64,000 nucleotides of DNA, from NCBI GenBank assembly GCA_002224055.1, contig AZLU01000129.1, forward strand, positions 54,186 to 118,185, written 5' to 3'. The notes beneath the pieces were generated by a model. It did not search any database, was not told the DNA's origin, and saw only the letters and a program-made list of their open reading frames with translations. Below are positions 22,446 to 34,571 of the stretch, in pieces (positions within the stretch are counted from its first letter, which is position 1; every line of letters begins with the position of its first letter). Both the position numbers and the translations under genes were made by a program. This DNA is from Pezizomycotina sp. ARF18. Its lineage: Eukaryota; Ascomycota.

Positions 22446-25400
22446 AGAGATTTATTTACGCAATTTTCACTTCTTTTCTGCTCTTGTTCTTGTTTTTATC
22501 CTTCTTTTCTTCCTAAATTAATCTCTAAATAGGGTGTAATATTTACTTCCCCCTTTCCCCCCCTTTCCTTCCCTTTATTCTTGTGGATGTTGCGAATGCG
22601 GGCGGTGTACTTGTGTTTTCAGCTTTGGAGATATAAACATTGTATTTTTCTCGTACTTACAGCGCTGGTAGTCAACAGTAGTAACGAGAAGCCCTAATAT
22701 AGAAACGTAGTACGAATTTACGAACGTCAAAAAATTATAACGTTCCTTAATCAGGTTCCTCTTAGGATAAGCAGTACCAGTTTTTTTCCGGGAGAGTCTG
22801 AGCGAGACTAAGCGGTACCCTTTCAATACCTTGTTATATATGCCCGACACAAGGAGGGATTAGAGCGACCAAAATTTGTACGGGGCTTCCAGGGTCACGT
22901 GAATAACATGTGACCTGAGTCATTATGTCGGGCATCTCATAGTGAGTCCCAGCGAACGTATCGTGTGTTATACACCGTAGCTATTGGCGTAGTCGACTGC
23001 TAAATCACGTGATAAGAATAGAACGGGACGTTGCAACTAGAAAATAAATACAATACTTTGTTTGGGTAGACAGGTATGAGAAGTACAAATATATTGTATA
23101 ATTGGACACGATATATAAGTGCAATTTCTATTTGCTCTGGTCTGGTGCCACCACTCATAACTGTTTCTAGACAATACTTAGTATTGTACCTTTTTCTTCG
23201 GGCTGGAATCCTTTTCTCCCAGTCTCTCGTGCTGTACCCGCTCGGAGACTGTATTTCGGTACGTTTACCTGGTATATACATTAATTATATACAACGAGAA
23301 GATACCTTCTTTTAGACCCTTTTCTTTTTTGGGGGTTTTGATAAAACAAATCAAAATAAAATTTATATAATAATATAATTCTCACCCACCTTTTTTTTCC
23401 TCTTACAAACTCCCCTTTTCTTTTTTTTTCTTTTTTTTTTCCTTTTCTTTTCATTTCTCTCAATTTTTCGTCCCTCTTTCTTTCCAGACTTGTCGTTGTT
23501 TACAAAAGGGGTTGTTGGGAGGCTCCATTCAATATCATTTTGTTATCTTTTTATAAATATATATATATAAACAATCTCCTTGTCATAATATATATCCACT
23601 TTTCCCCCAGTAACAATAGTCTTGTTCGGAAGTTGCTGCCCGTTTTCCTCTTCATTGCTTGAGTATATTATTTTCCTTTCCTTTTTTTTTTTTTTTTTTT
23701 TTTTTAATTTCCTTCTCTGAGTGGTGGTTTCGATCCCTTCCTGGTTTCCCTTTCTTTTGTATTGTCGGCAACAAATCCAAGGAGGATTCCGTTAACAGCC
23801 CCCAAATTCCCAATTTTATCGCCCCCCCAAAAAAAATATATTCCCACGACTGTCGCTGGGGACGATTCTTATTCCCTCCGCTTTCTCTCTCGTCACCCTC
23901 GCGGTTAATATAGTCTTATTGCTAAACACCTATACGTCATTCTAAGCGCTCGAATCCTCCGAGTGTCCTCTTCTCGCGTCGCTCTAATATTATCTAAAAG
24001 TCCTTTTAATCTGTTAGTATCACCGTTATATATCAATATTATTTGTTTTTTTTTTTTTTTTTTTTTTTTTCCATCTCCTAGCCAATATCGATCGCTACCC
24101 GCCACCCTCTCACCGCCGAACCTCCGCTTTGCTTCTTCTTCGCGCTGCTTCGGATTACAACTCATCTGCAGACCTAACTCTCTTCTAGATCCAGCTCCTG
24201 CCGATAATTTCAGAACCTCTTTCTAGAGCTTTGGTGCCATAAGAATAATCCAAGGTTAGTCTTGATTACACATTATATCTGAGTTCTTTGCACCAGCATC
24301 CTTCGTGTGAGTCTACATATCTCAAATGCCTTTTTTTTCTTGAAAAAAAAAAAAAAATTCTTACCCGGAGAAACAAAACTTCTTGCTTTACCTAGTTTTC
24401 TTTGATAACCTATATGAGCCTCTTGTGCTTAAAAGTACAGTATTGTTTCTGCACGCTTTTACCAGAATATATTACGTTTACCCTGCCTTTTATTTTTTAA
24501 TTATTTTTGCCTTTAGATATATATTTTTCACACACGATCGTTTCAAAAGTATACATCCCATTAATATTGAATCAACCTTGTTCCCTCTTTCTTGTGTTGT
24601 ACTTTTTTGTTTTGCCCCTTGCATTCGGCGACACCGCAATTGACGCTAAGTAAGGATTCAAGCCAAAAAACAAAATGAACGTAAAAAATAAATAATATAA
24701 GGAAATATTGTAAAATTTTCTGTTGCTCTTCTCCCTCTCCCTCCGTTATCTTTGCCTTTAATTTACGCGTTATATTGGTTTCGTTCCTTTTTCTTTCTCT
24801 ATTTCCTCTTCTCTTCTCTTCACTCTCCGCTGCCACAAAAAAAAAAAAAAGAGAGAGAGAGAGAGAAGAAGAAGAAGAGAAGAAGAAAGAGAAAAAGGAA
24901 GGCGTTATAAGAAAATTTTCTATACTTCTGAGAACCAAGACCATATAATATGCAGGAGAAACTATCATTCTGGTGGTTTTGACTAAGTGCGCTTGGTAGA
25001 ATCGTTAGTATTTTCTTTATTCTTTTTCCTTTTTTTTTTTTTTTTTCCCAAAAAAAAAAAAAAAAAAAAAAGAGGCGGTAGAAAAAATTTCCCTTTTGTA
25101 TATAATACTTATTAGTATAATGAATAATAACATTTTTTTTTCCCTTTTTCCCCTCCTCCTCATTTCCCTTTCGGGGGTTTCGCCAGCCCACCCCCAACCT
25201 CAATATATTAGTATAGTATATATATATATATACCAGGGGACTATTCCCTTTCCTATTTATTTATTTATATTTATTTTCCTTTTATTTCTTTTTATTTCTA
25301 TTCGTTTATCGCTTCTTTCCACAACTTTCCCACTATAATCTTCCCCCTCCGGGGATTTTATAATCTAAAGTCTGCGCAATACTACGAAGATATACGCTTT

Positions 25401-25868
25401 ATGTTATTGATATTTTATCCTCTATCTTTCCTCTCCCTTCCAGTCATCATTTCCTTCTTTCTTTTTTTTTTTTTTTTTTTTTGTTACGAGTATATCTGTG
25501 GTCTCCTTGTTATTTTATCCCATTCGTTATGATTTTTCAAAGGGATAAATCTGTTAGGCGATGCTTAGTATCGCTATTCATGGCTAACGAGAAAAGGTCT
25601 GTTGTAGGAAATACCGAGGTCGACTCATCGCGGTGGCGCAAGGACATCATAAGTCGACTTTCCCTTCTCAACAATAACCACAAATATTCCTCTCTTTGAA
25701 CTCCTTTCTTTCGCTTTTGTGTAACTCCAGATTGAGCCAAGGGGATCCAAGGGAAACGAAAAGCTTACCGCGGCAGGACTGACTCTGGCCCGTCTCTCGA
25801 ATATCGTTGCCTGCCGTTTTCCGCGCGCGATTTCAAGTAAAAGGGGAAGTGTCGCTTTGTCTACCGAA
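22446..25868. other. Spacer with nested inverted repeat; leader of SomA-like gene
   Basis: No supported gene. It contains the hairpin-like region 22840-22935, T tracts at about 23681-23705 and 24048-24070, and A/T tracts around 25028-25070. The last several hundred bases are probably the long 5' leader of the downstream regulator. Confidence 0.5.
22840..22935. repeat. Nested inverted repeats with E-box-like cores
   Basis: ATGCCCGACA (22840-22849) is mirrored by TGTCGGGCAT (22926-22935). Between them GGTCAC (22893-22898) is mirrored by GTGACC (22910-22915), forming CACGTG and CATGTG hexamers in the inner arms. The arms are short, so this could be a dyad-symmetric binding region or the remains of a small element. 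No target duplication is evident. Confidence 0.6.
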
Positions 25869-28800
25869 ATGAGCCAAGGCGAAAGAATGGCGATGAATAT
25901 GAATAACATGCAACAAATGAGCAACATGAATATGGGTGTTGGGCCGTTCCTCCCGGTGGCGCGCCGAATGGTCCGGGGGGACCGCAAATAGCCGGAAATC
26001 CTTGGAAATATGAACGCTGCTCTTCCTATGGGAAGAGGAACAGAAAAAACGCTTCTTAATACCTACATCTACGAATACTTCCTAAAACATGAGATGTTCG
26101 ACAGTGCTAGATCACTACTGAACGAAGGCGACGTTTCCACGATTGCTAACAGTTCTAGTCGTCGCCAATCACCCTCCCGACGTCAAAAGCATGACGCCGA
26201 TGGCAATCTACTCAATGCATCGACGATCTATGGATACTGATAGGAAAGAGGAGGGTGAAGGAGGGAACGCAGAGGAGATGACCTCCTGCTCCCAAAGTGC
26301 CGGTTGATTGTCCTGGCGGCTCCTTTTTTCGACTGGGTGGGCTTGTTTTGGGATATATTCGGCGCCAGGACGAGCAAGCAAGGTAGCATAGCTGCGATGA
26401 CCTATCTCAACTCTACACAGGTTTGTCAACAATCCTTCATTCACCAATCGGCTTCTCTGTCTTTTTTTATAAGGAGGAACATAAAAGGGAATATATTAAC
26501 ACCAAGTCTTAGAACGCCCAGCGAATGCAACAGGAACAGCGGCAGCGATTGATGCAGATGGGTCAGATGACGCATCTGAACCCTCAGCAACAGCAGGCAT
26601 TACTTGCTGCCAATGGGCAGATTCAAGGACAACTGATGAGTGCCCCAGGGTATCCCAATCAGATGATGCGTATACAGAATGGCGGTATGAATCCCGAAGG
26701 TGCCCCGCAGATGGATATGTCCAATCTCAGCAAGCAACAGCTTGTTAGGCAGGCGATGGTGAATAACACTAAACGAAATTCATTTCCACCTACAGCGTAC
26801 GTAACGAATTCCCGGCTTTATTTTCTTTTTACTTTCTCAAACAATATACATATCCATACTTGTGTGTCTTGGGAAGAGAGAGATTGTTTTGGCGTTCTCC
26901 GCATGTTATTGAAACTTGTAAGCTAATCTTTTCTAATGTTGCTCGGCATATCTGCGGACCAAAAAGAACCCCCAACAAATCGCTCAATTAAAAACACAGC
27001 AAATGATGCAGCAGCAAATGCAACGTGGACAGTCCGGAGAAGGCGACATGAATGGCCCCAGCGTCCGCAATCCCCGGCGACCGGTCAAACTGCCCCGTCG
27101 CCTTCTAAACGTATGCGCGTAGAGGGGAGTTTCAGCCTGGGAACGGCCGCGGCCAGCCTCAGCCAATGACAACCGCCTCTCAGGTTCAGGCATCGCAGAT
27201 GCTCCTCCAAGCCGGTATTAACCCTAACCAGCTTACTCAGCAGCAGTTTTTGCAGTTCCAGGGATCCAACCCCGAAGTTCAACAAAAGTCGATCCAGGCG
27301 TACGCTCAAAACCTAGCAAAATCACCAAAGAAGTCAACTACCGAAGGAGGGATTCCTAATGCTCAAGTCGGAGTAACTGCTGCTCACGGAGCGCGATGAT
27401 GCATCAAACCTCAGCAGATGGAGGACCGGGAGGCACCATGACTGACTTTTATGGGGCGCAACTCAACCACTGACTCGGGCAATGAGGGACAGGTGGTAAT
27501 CACGCCTTGCAGGATTATCAGATGCAGTTGATGCTTCTTGAACAGCAGAACAAGAAACGGTTGATGATGGCGCGTGCAGAGCAAGACCAGGTACAACTCC
27601 GCGGAAATGAACCCCGACCAGACGGGTCCGTCGCCTTCCAAGGCATGTCGCCAAACGCGAGCAGGCTGCCCCTTCACCCCAACCGTCGCAAGAAATGAAA
27701 GGAGAACGCCGAAGATGGGTGCGCAACCGGGACCGGGATCTCCGCTTCCTGACGGTCAGATGCCAGTGCAACGAGGTTTCACCCGCTGCGATCGCAGCGT
27801 TCAATGGACAGGTCTAGCATCATCCACCTCTCCGCTTTATATTCTTTGGGGCCACCTCACTAACTTGGCTGAATGAACAGCCTAATATGCCAAATGGGAA
27901 CATGATGCGGCCTCCCAGTTCACATCCCGGAGGGTTCAACGGACAAATAGCGCCACATCTTGGCGACAGGCCATGAATCCGGCTCTCCGGCAACAGCAAC
28001 AGCAGCAAGCTGGACGAGGACAGACGCCTCAGATGTGGCAGCACGGTGCTCAATCTGCACAAGCGCAGGCTGCCCAGCAGCAGATGCTCAGCTTCAACAG
28101 CAGCATCAGGCTCAGCAGCAGGCTCAACAACAGGCTCAGCAGCTCAACAAGCCAACAACAAGGTCAAACTCCACAAGGCCAGCAACCACAACAACCCCAG
28201 GGACAACAGCCGAATCAACAAGCCCAACAACCCCCGCAAGGTGGACCGCAACAAGGAGGACAAGCTCAACCTCAGTCTATCGGCACACAAGTCAAACGAG
28301 ACAGACTATTCCCCATCAAGCGATGCCTCCTCCTTCCGCTCCCGCAACTTCGAATAACGGACGGCCATCGTCGCCGCAGCCTAACCAGCCGCAACCACCG
28401 ACACCAACCCAATCAAACAAGCCTAATCCGAGGAAGAAAGAAACAAAGGATACAACACGCAAGGTAAGCGTAAGTTTTCCCCATCCCATCAGATGTCCTT
28501 CCAACTTTTATTTATCTTATTTTCTTTTCTTATTTCTATTCCTTTTGGAGCTTTTTCTTATTTTCTTTTTCTTTCTCTTCCATTTTGTGATCTGAAGCTG
28601 ACAAAATCTTATTCAGAGGTCGAACAAGAAAGCTCCGGCAGCTGCTGCCACAACGGCTCCGGCGCCAAATGCTGCAACCCCTTCAGAACCACCTACCCCA
28701 ACTACACCGATTACTCCGCATCCCCCCGTTAATTCGTTTAATGCGCCTAATATACAGACGAATAAGAAACCAGGCCGCAGCCGGGTTCCAGGGTAATAAC

Positions 28801-28985
28801 GCGCCGGCCGTTGGAGCTCCTCCACAGCAACCAACGCCACAGCCTCCGCCACAACAAGCTCCTCAGATGAACGATAACCCGCCATTCTCTCAATACGACA
28901 ACGACGGGTCGGGTCGGGTCTTCCCTTTGATACGAGTATGTTTTTAGGTGGTGATGGAGTAGAGGCTGGTCAAGGAGAATCTTAG
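25869..28985 (+). CDS. LisH-domain transcriptional regulator, SomA/Flo8-like
   Basis: A nuclear regulator of adhesion and development in filamentous fungi (SomA/Som1, related to yeast Flo8), which acts with the LIM-binding co-regulator PtaB in the cAMP-PKA output. The start is ATG 25869, with a Met/Asn-rich leader (MSQGERMAMNMNN). The LisH motif KTLLNTYIYEYFLKHEMFD lies at 26047-26103. FFDW..FWDIFGARTSKQGS follows at about 26325-26385, then Gln-rich coactivator-like sequence and GINPNQLTQQQFLQFQ. Pro/Gln-rich low-complexity tails run to about 28900. At least two introns are likely (near 26410-26520 and 28460-28615). Many single-base shifts are present. Two are near the start: one base lost at about 25945 and one C gained in AAATCCTTGG at about 25998. 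The 3' end at 28985 assumes an intron at 28935-28947 and is uncertain. Confidence 0.75.
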
Positions 28986-30619
28986 CTGACGATTGATAAT
29001 TTTTGAGATATCGAGAATGAGCAAAATATGGCTATATGATGTCAATTTAACAAATTTTGGGGGTTGTCTACCATGTAGGTGTAGACAAGAGGAGGAAAGG
29101 AGTCGAATTTCTTTTAGGAAAAAAAAAAATTGCGCTCCGAACATCTCCTCATTTGCTTAACGCTGGCGTTCATTGGTGTCAGAAAACTGCTGTTTTTATC
29201 CTTATATGTTTTATGAAGTTTCCATTTCTGTTCCTGCTCTTTCCTTCTTTTTGCCTTCCGCTTCGACTTCATCTTTATATGCTCCTTTCTCCCTTCCCCC
29301 TCCTTCCCCCTTTTTTAAAAATTTTTTATTTTATTTTATTTTATTTATTTATTTATTTTTTTTTTTTTTTTTTGCCTTTCCGCTCAAGCCTTTCGCTTAC
29401 CTATCCTTGACCTAGTAATTGGTATGAGCCCTCTAAGATCAAAGTTGGCTCTTCACATCTTGCACAGTTATAATGTGCCTTGCAACGCAATATCATTTTT
29501 AATTATACTATATACTATTTTTTTTCTCTCTTACAATGCTATACTACTACTGCTCCTTAATTATTTGCAAGTTGGGTTCCTCTTTCATTTTCTCCTCTAT
29601 AAATAATCCTTCGTTTAGCTCTTAATCGTACTAGCTTCTCAAATCTCGTACATTGCAAAGCACTGAAAACAGAAAAAAAGCTTATCTGATTCTCCCTTTT
29701 TCAAAAAAAAAATCAATTTAATTGTTTCTATTTCTATTTTTATTTTTTTGTAAAAAGAAAAGAAAAAACTTCTTGTTAACATAGATGCTAAAAATCTAGT
29801 GCAAAGAGCACGGTGTCCACCTTTTGTGCCTTATTATCATAATCATTCCGTTCTTGAATGACATATTTGTAGAGACAATTAAAGGATTAAATACGTTTTA
29901 TTTCTTTTTTTCAACTTTCTGGTCTATACTAAACACTCTCCTAACGAGTTCGACGGTGTTGTACAATTTCGAAGTTTGGCCTTTCTCTAATCTCATGACT
30001 ATATCCTTCGATTATTTCGCGCTACGCTTATTTCGTCTTCACTCTCCGCAAGCTGTTGTTTCCCTCTTCTCACTCACCCGACCTAGCAATTTGAGAAGGT
30101 TAAGCTATTCTCTGAATATGTCTTATAATTCTCTCTGATCTTTCTTTTCAATATTCGCCAAAATTTTTAATTTCACGTCGGCAAAATAAATTAAGAGCAG
30201 TCGTCATATTTTTATATCAACTGTTAGTTAGCTGACATCTACCTAGCACGTGCATGCCGAAAAATAAGCAATTAACGTATATACATGTGCCTCTTTTTTT
30301 TTTGTCGGGTCTATGTATTACATATTTGAATTACAATTCTATGTTTTGAATATACATATGTTACAATGGGAATGATAACCCGTGGGGTTAAGTTCGTGAA
30401 GGAGGCATCTTCACTGCTAGGGTCCTCTGATTGCGCAGCCTGAAGCCCCGATAAAAGAAACCCTATGTATTAAAGATTTCCTGTATTGACTTTCGAGCGA
30501 TTAGATTCCGTCATGATATCCCGAAGACGTAGAGGAGAGATGTAGGGTAGTTGAGGGCGTAATGTAAACAGGAAAAGGTTTTCGAGAAATAAGGAGGTAT
30601 AGATTTATATATTAAGCTG
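28986..30619. other. AT-rich spacer, no supported gene
   Basis: Pyrimidine-rich and AT-rich sequence with Phe/Leu-rich spurious ORFs. A TTTTA/TTTA run lies at about 29329-29356 next to a T17 tract. Confidence 0.6.
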
Positions 30620-31172
30620 TCACTTCAGACGTTTGATTTTCCGACGGATCCTTCCCGGTAGGAGGGAGAGGAGGTGCAAGTCGAAGCCGCTTCGGTCTTT
30701 CGTTTGCCGTATACGCTTCCTGAAGACGCCTATGACCCTACCGTCTGGCCGCTCTTTCGATACAGGTGCCGCGCTCGTCACGAACGGGTCAACTATTACC
30801 AGGAAGCGTAAAATAACCACTTGTCAGCAGATTGCCCGGTACATTTACTTATAGCAAAAGAAAAGGAAAGAAAGAAAAAAAAGAAAAAAAAAGAAAAAAG
30901 GACAAAAAAAATGTTTGCAATTGGTAATGTATATATAAATACAAGCATAGAAGCCGACAATGGGGAAAGGAAAACCGAGAATCGAACCTTGAATTTGCTT
31001 AGGTCCGAGCTACGTACGTCCGCACTTTGTTCCAGTCGATTATGAAGCCCCGTGCTTGGTGTGCGAACCCATCGAACCGACGCGGTTACCCTTGTAGTAG
31101 CCCTTCCGTGCGTGCTTGGTGTGAGCTTCAGACGCCTGAGGCGCGGAAGAGGACGGGTGTCGGGGACGGCAT
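30620..31172 (-). CDS. Mitochondrial large ribosomal subunit protein mL41 (MRPL27)
   Basis: A structural protein of the mitochondrial ribosome large subunit. The start is ATG 31172 (MPSPTPVLFRASG). After frame changes the conserved mL41 core appears: KGYYKGNRVGSMG, HTKHGA, IDWNKVRTYVAPDLSKFK. Exon 1 ends at 30988 at a GTTCGA donor and exon 2 begins at 30792 after TAG with DPFVTSAAPVSKERPDGRV. The stop used here is at 30620, although the alternative frame QEAYTANERPKRLRLAPP in the same exon may be the true C-terminus after an indel near 30730. The Arg-containing N-terminus fits mitochondrial import. There are at least three frame breaks in a small gene, so no long open frame covers it. Confidence 0.78.
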
Positions 31173-32304
31173 CTTTGAGAAAGTCCCTGTTCAGGAGGAA
31201 GGGACGACGAAGATGAGAGCTTGGGTTTATTTTTCGATTTGATTTTATTTTTCTGAGCTCTAAATTTTTTTTTTTTTTTTCCTGGCTCGTTTAATTTCTT
31301 GGCGTTGGGCGGCTAGTTTTAGGAAGAGTCACACACAGCACGCATAATTAGTATAGTTCGTGACGTTGCACGCTTTATATTGTCCTGAAGCCCAATATTA
31401 ATGGTTCAGCGAAAGATGAGAGTTTATACTACTATACTAGTATCATCTGTACCTCAGCTGGCTTATAAAGAAAGTAGTATAAACGTTACTTAATTATAAT
31501 CATTCAGATACAGGAGATTATACACTTTATCTATATCGGGTATATCTCTCTCTACTAGCGGTCAAGAGTTCTTGTTAAGGCTTGTCAGTTATAATTACGT
31601 TCTTAATATTTATCAGGATAGTCAATCGTAGTTTTTACTTTGTTTATTCTCCAACGTATTTCCGAAATTTCCTGGAATTATTGAAGTAGGCTAGCAGATT
31701 TCTTATTAACCATTCTAATGCCGTCCCCTTTCCAACAAAGTATACAGTTTTTCGTTATATCTAGTTGGTATGTTTAACTTGATTATCCTTATTCAATCAA
31801 TAAGAAATACTCGAACGGCATGGTTGTAGATAATCGCTCTTCTGATGACAACATACCTGAGCTTTCCTTTACGATGATCTATATGGTTATAATAACAATT
31901 CAGTGTAGTATCGGGGTTGGTAAAACTTGAATCTATCGGAACACTAAGAGTAAGTTCTAATTGTAGCTACATGGCAGCAAAGAATATATTTAATATAGTA
32001 TCGAATGTTAAGCACACATGGAACGGCGAAAAGGAAGAAATTAGAGAGGATTTTTAAAGAAAACCAAGAGAAGAAAGAAAATAAGAAAAGCGTACAAAAT
32101 TAAATTTGAAGTTATACGTACGCCATCTAAAAATCAGATAGAAGTAGTAGTCAGTATCCTGTCCAAGATCTTCATCTACTCTGCTACCACAAATCTACCA
32201 CAATAGATGATACTATGCTAGACCTAGATCCAGGAGAATTGGTTTATGCAAGCGGACTTTCTAAACGCAGCAATAGGAAGAAAGGGAAAAAAAAAGTGCC
32301 AAAC
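31173..32304. other. AT-rich spacer, no supported gene
   Basis: No coding signal on either strand. A T16 tract lies upstream of mL41 at about 31266. The rest is unstructured AT-rich sequence. Confidence 0.6.
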
Positions 32305-34571
32305 TCAGATGAACGAAATTATGAATTGGATTAAAAAGTCTAGTATTTTACAGGCAGAGTGAAATACAGCGGGGGAAAAAAAAGGTAGTGAAAATAGCGG
32401 ACTTTGACAACACCCTAACAGGAAAAATTCTATAGACACTAATAATCGCTCTTCTTTGGGGTAAACCCCATAAAACTCATCTTTTCGATTTATGTACACC
32501 AACTGGTGTTGAGTAGACGGCTTGTTCTCCTCCGTCAAGGATGTCCCTGTGTTCGATGCTTTTCGTAATATCAACGTACGAAGCTGAAACAGGTGTATCA
32601 GAAGGTTTTTTGACCTGGAGATCGTCACTCGGATCAGGACTAGCAGAAGGGGCAAATTCAAGTCTGGATTTTCGGCCTTGAACGGCTCTTTAGTAGGCCC
32701 CGCAGGAGCTAAAATCAGGGAGGCCGTGGTAGTGGGAATGGAACTTCTCGAATCTGTGATCCGAGTGCCATGTTTCGTTGACATCGATGGGTTCGATATA
32801 GAGTGACGCATCAATGGGATGGTGTGGGGTTGTCTATGGGAAGACGCAGACAATGAAGGACTATCGGCTTCATGCCAGCCAAGAGGACTTTTTTGTCCAG
32901 ACATTGCCGGCATATCCGGCGATGCATGATAAGCGTGGATGACCCATTGCATTGCCGTTGCAACTACCATTACGCAATGGCTGTCCGTAAACCGATGACG
33001 GCCCGGCTCCTTCGAAAAGGTTGCCTGGTGGGGGCATTTGCCCCATCTGGACGCTCGACCCAACGGCGATAGCTGATTTCGCACTGAATTCGGAGCTCAG
33101 CGTGCGTGGGATGGAAGCGTTCAAAGCTGGCAAAGTACGATCCGTCGCAATCTGAAAGTAAGTTGGTCTTCCTACACCAGCCGAGGATGGAAGCGACGAG
33201 GATAGAGAGCCCATAGTAGGGAATTGCGCATTGGCATCTATGCCAATAGTCGTCGCATTAATGCCCCTCGAACTCGCCCCAGAACAGATGTGTGTGTATG
33301 GGAACAACTCTATGCCATGGGCAGTTTGATCGAGGAATACGATAGGTGCACTGACGCCCTGATTCCTACTGTTACTTAGAATCTGTGTACCTAACTCGTT
33401 GAAATAAGGGCTAGATACAGATACTGCGGACGCATCGTGCGAAAAGCTACGAAGATGATAGGGTGCAACCATCGTATCTCCAGCACAGAAGCTGGTACTC
33501 AACGGGGAATCTCCGAGCTCCAGACTAGTCGGAACATACATAAAGGATTTCCTTTGCACGTTATTCAAGTTAGAGGATCGTATAAGCTGCTGTCGGTTGG
33601 AAGAACTCCCGAGGTGGTCTTGACTGGTGCTTCTGACTAGCACGTTTCGAGGTCTAGATTGTGCTGCGCCATGAAAACTGCTGGTTCCATCTGCACTCGT
33701 TCACCTTGGGTAACGAACGAGAAGTTCTCGGTGGATACGCAGAAATAGGGCCGAGCTCCGGGATGGGCGAGGCAGACGTATAAGCGTGGACATCCTCATG
33801 GAGAGGCTCATATACGCTGGGATGAGAGACCCCATAATTCACAACAGCTGAGCTTCTAGGGTGCTCCGGGACTAGCTCGCGCGCTTCACATTGGACCCTC
33901 AGGAAAACGCAGGTTCCTTGTTGCACGCCTGCGACTTTGCAAGCATTGCACCCGCTGCTATCTCCCGGATCGCCGCTGCACCTTATTTTACGCCTCCTAC
34001 ATCGACCGCACTATTGCATTTATAAGCAAGCGGGCAAGAAAAAGAAATAGGAAATTGACATTGCCTAGTTAGCATTTAACCAATTCAAAGACAAAAGAAA
34101 CATACGCTAAATGACTAAAGCACTTCCATCACCGGTCATGGAAGCTGTTTCTGATAAAGGCTTTTCCTTGAGGTTATTCCTTTAGAGTCTGATGCGAGAA
34201 TGAAAATGACTAACAAGGTGGCATCGGGAGAAGTTGGAAAAGAAAAACGTTATGTCTTCATCCGAAGAAGAAAGAATGAAATAGTATGAAGTGAAGTGAC
34301 GGGAACACATGGGCAGACAGAGAAGGTAAAGATGGGAGGAAAGGGAAATGAAAAAAAAAAGATATTCGGATGGTTTACTGACTGCGACATTTACTCTGCG
34401 ACGGGTAGTATTTGTACTAGCCGAACTACGGTTTTCAAGCGTAATCGGAGACGCCCGAACACCACCTATCGGGGCGGATGGTAGAAGTGTTGATTCTTGC
34501 GAGAGATGATCACGCCCATATAGATCGGTGCGAAGAAATGATGAGCTATTGCAATTTTTTGGTCTAGACAT
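32305..34571 (-). CDS. Zn(II)2Cys6 transcription factor
   Basis: A fungal-type binuclear zinc cluster regulator. Exon 1 (34383-34571, from MSRPKNCNSSSF) ends RRRVNVA. A 372-nt intron (34011-34382, GTCAGT donor, TAG acceptor) joins it in phase to CGRCRRRKIRCSGDPG and GCNACKVAGVQQGTC. That gives C-x2-C-x6-C-x9-C-x2-C-x9-C, all six zinc ligands. FLRVQCEAREL follows directly, then a long Ser-rich region without an obvious fungal middle-homology domain. Frame changes occur near 33650 and 32990. The true stop is uncertain: the long frame closes at 32305, but another frame stops at 32477. The Cys6 cluster begins exactly at the splice junction. Target genes cannot be inferred. Confidence 0.75.

Noticed and set aside
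30960-31010. tRNA-like GAATCGAACC (T-arm box on the minus strand)
   Set aside because: No pairing acceptor, D or anticodon arms; the sequence is the splice donor region of mL41.
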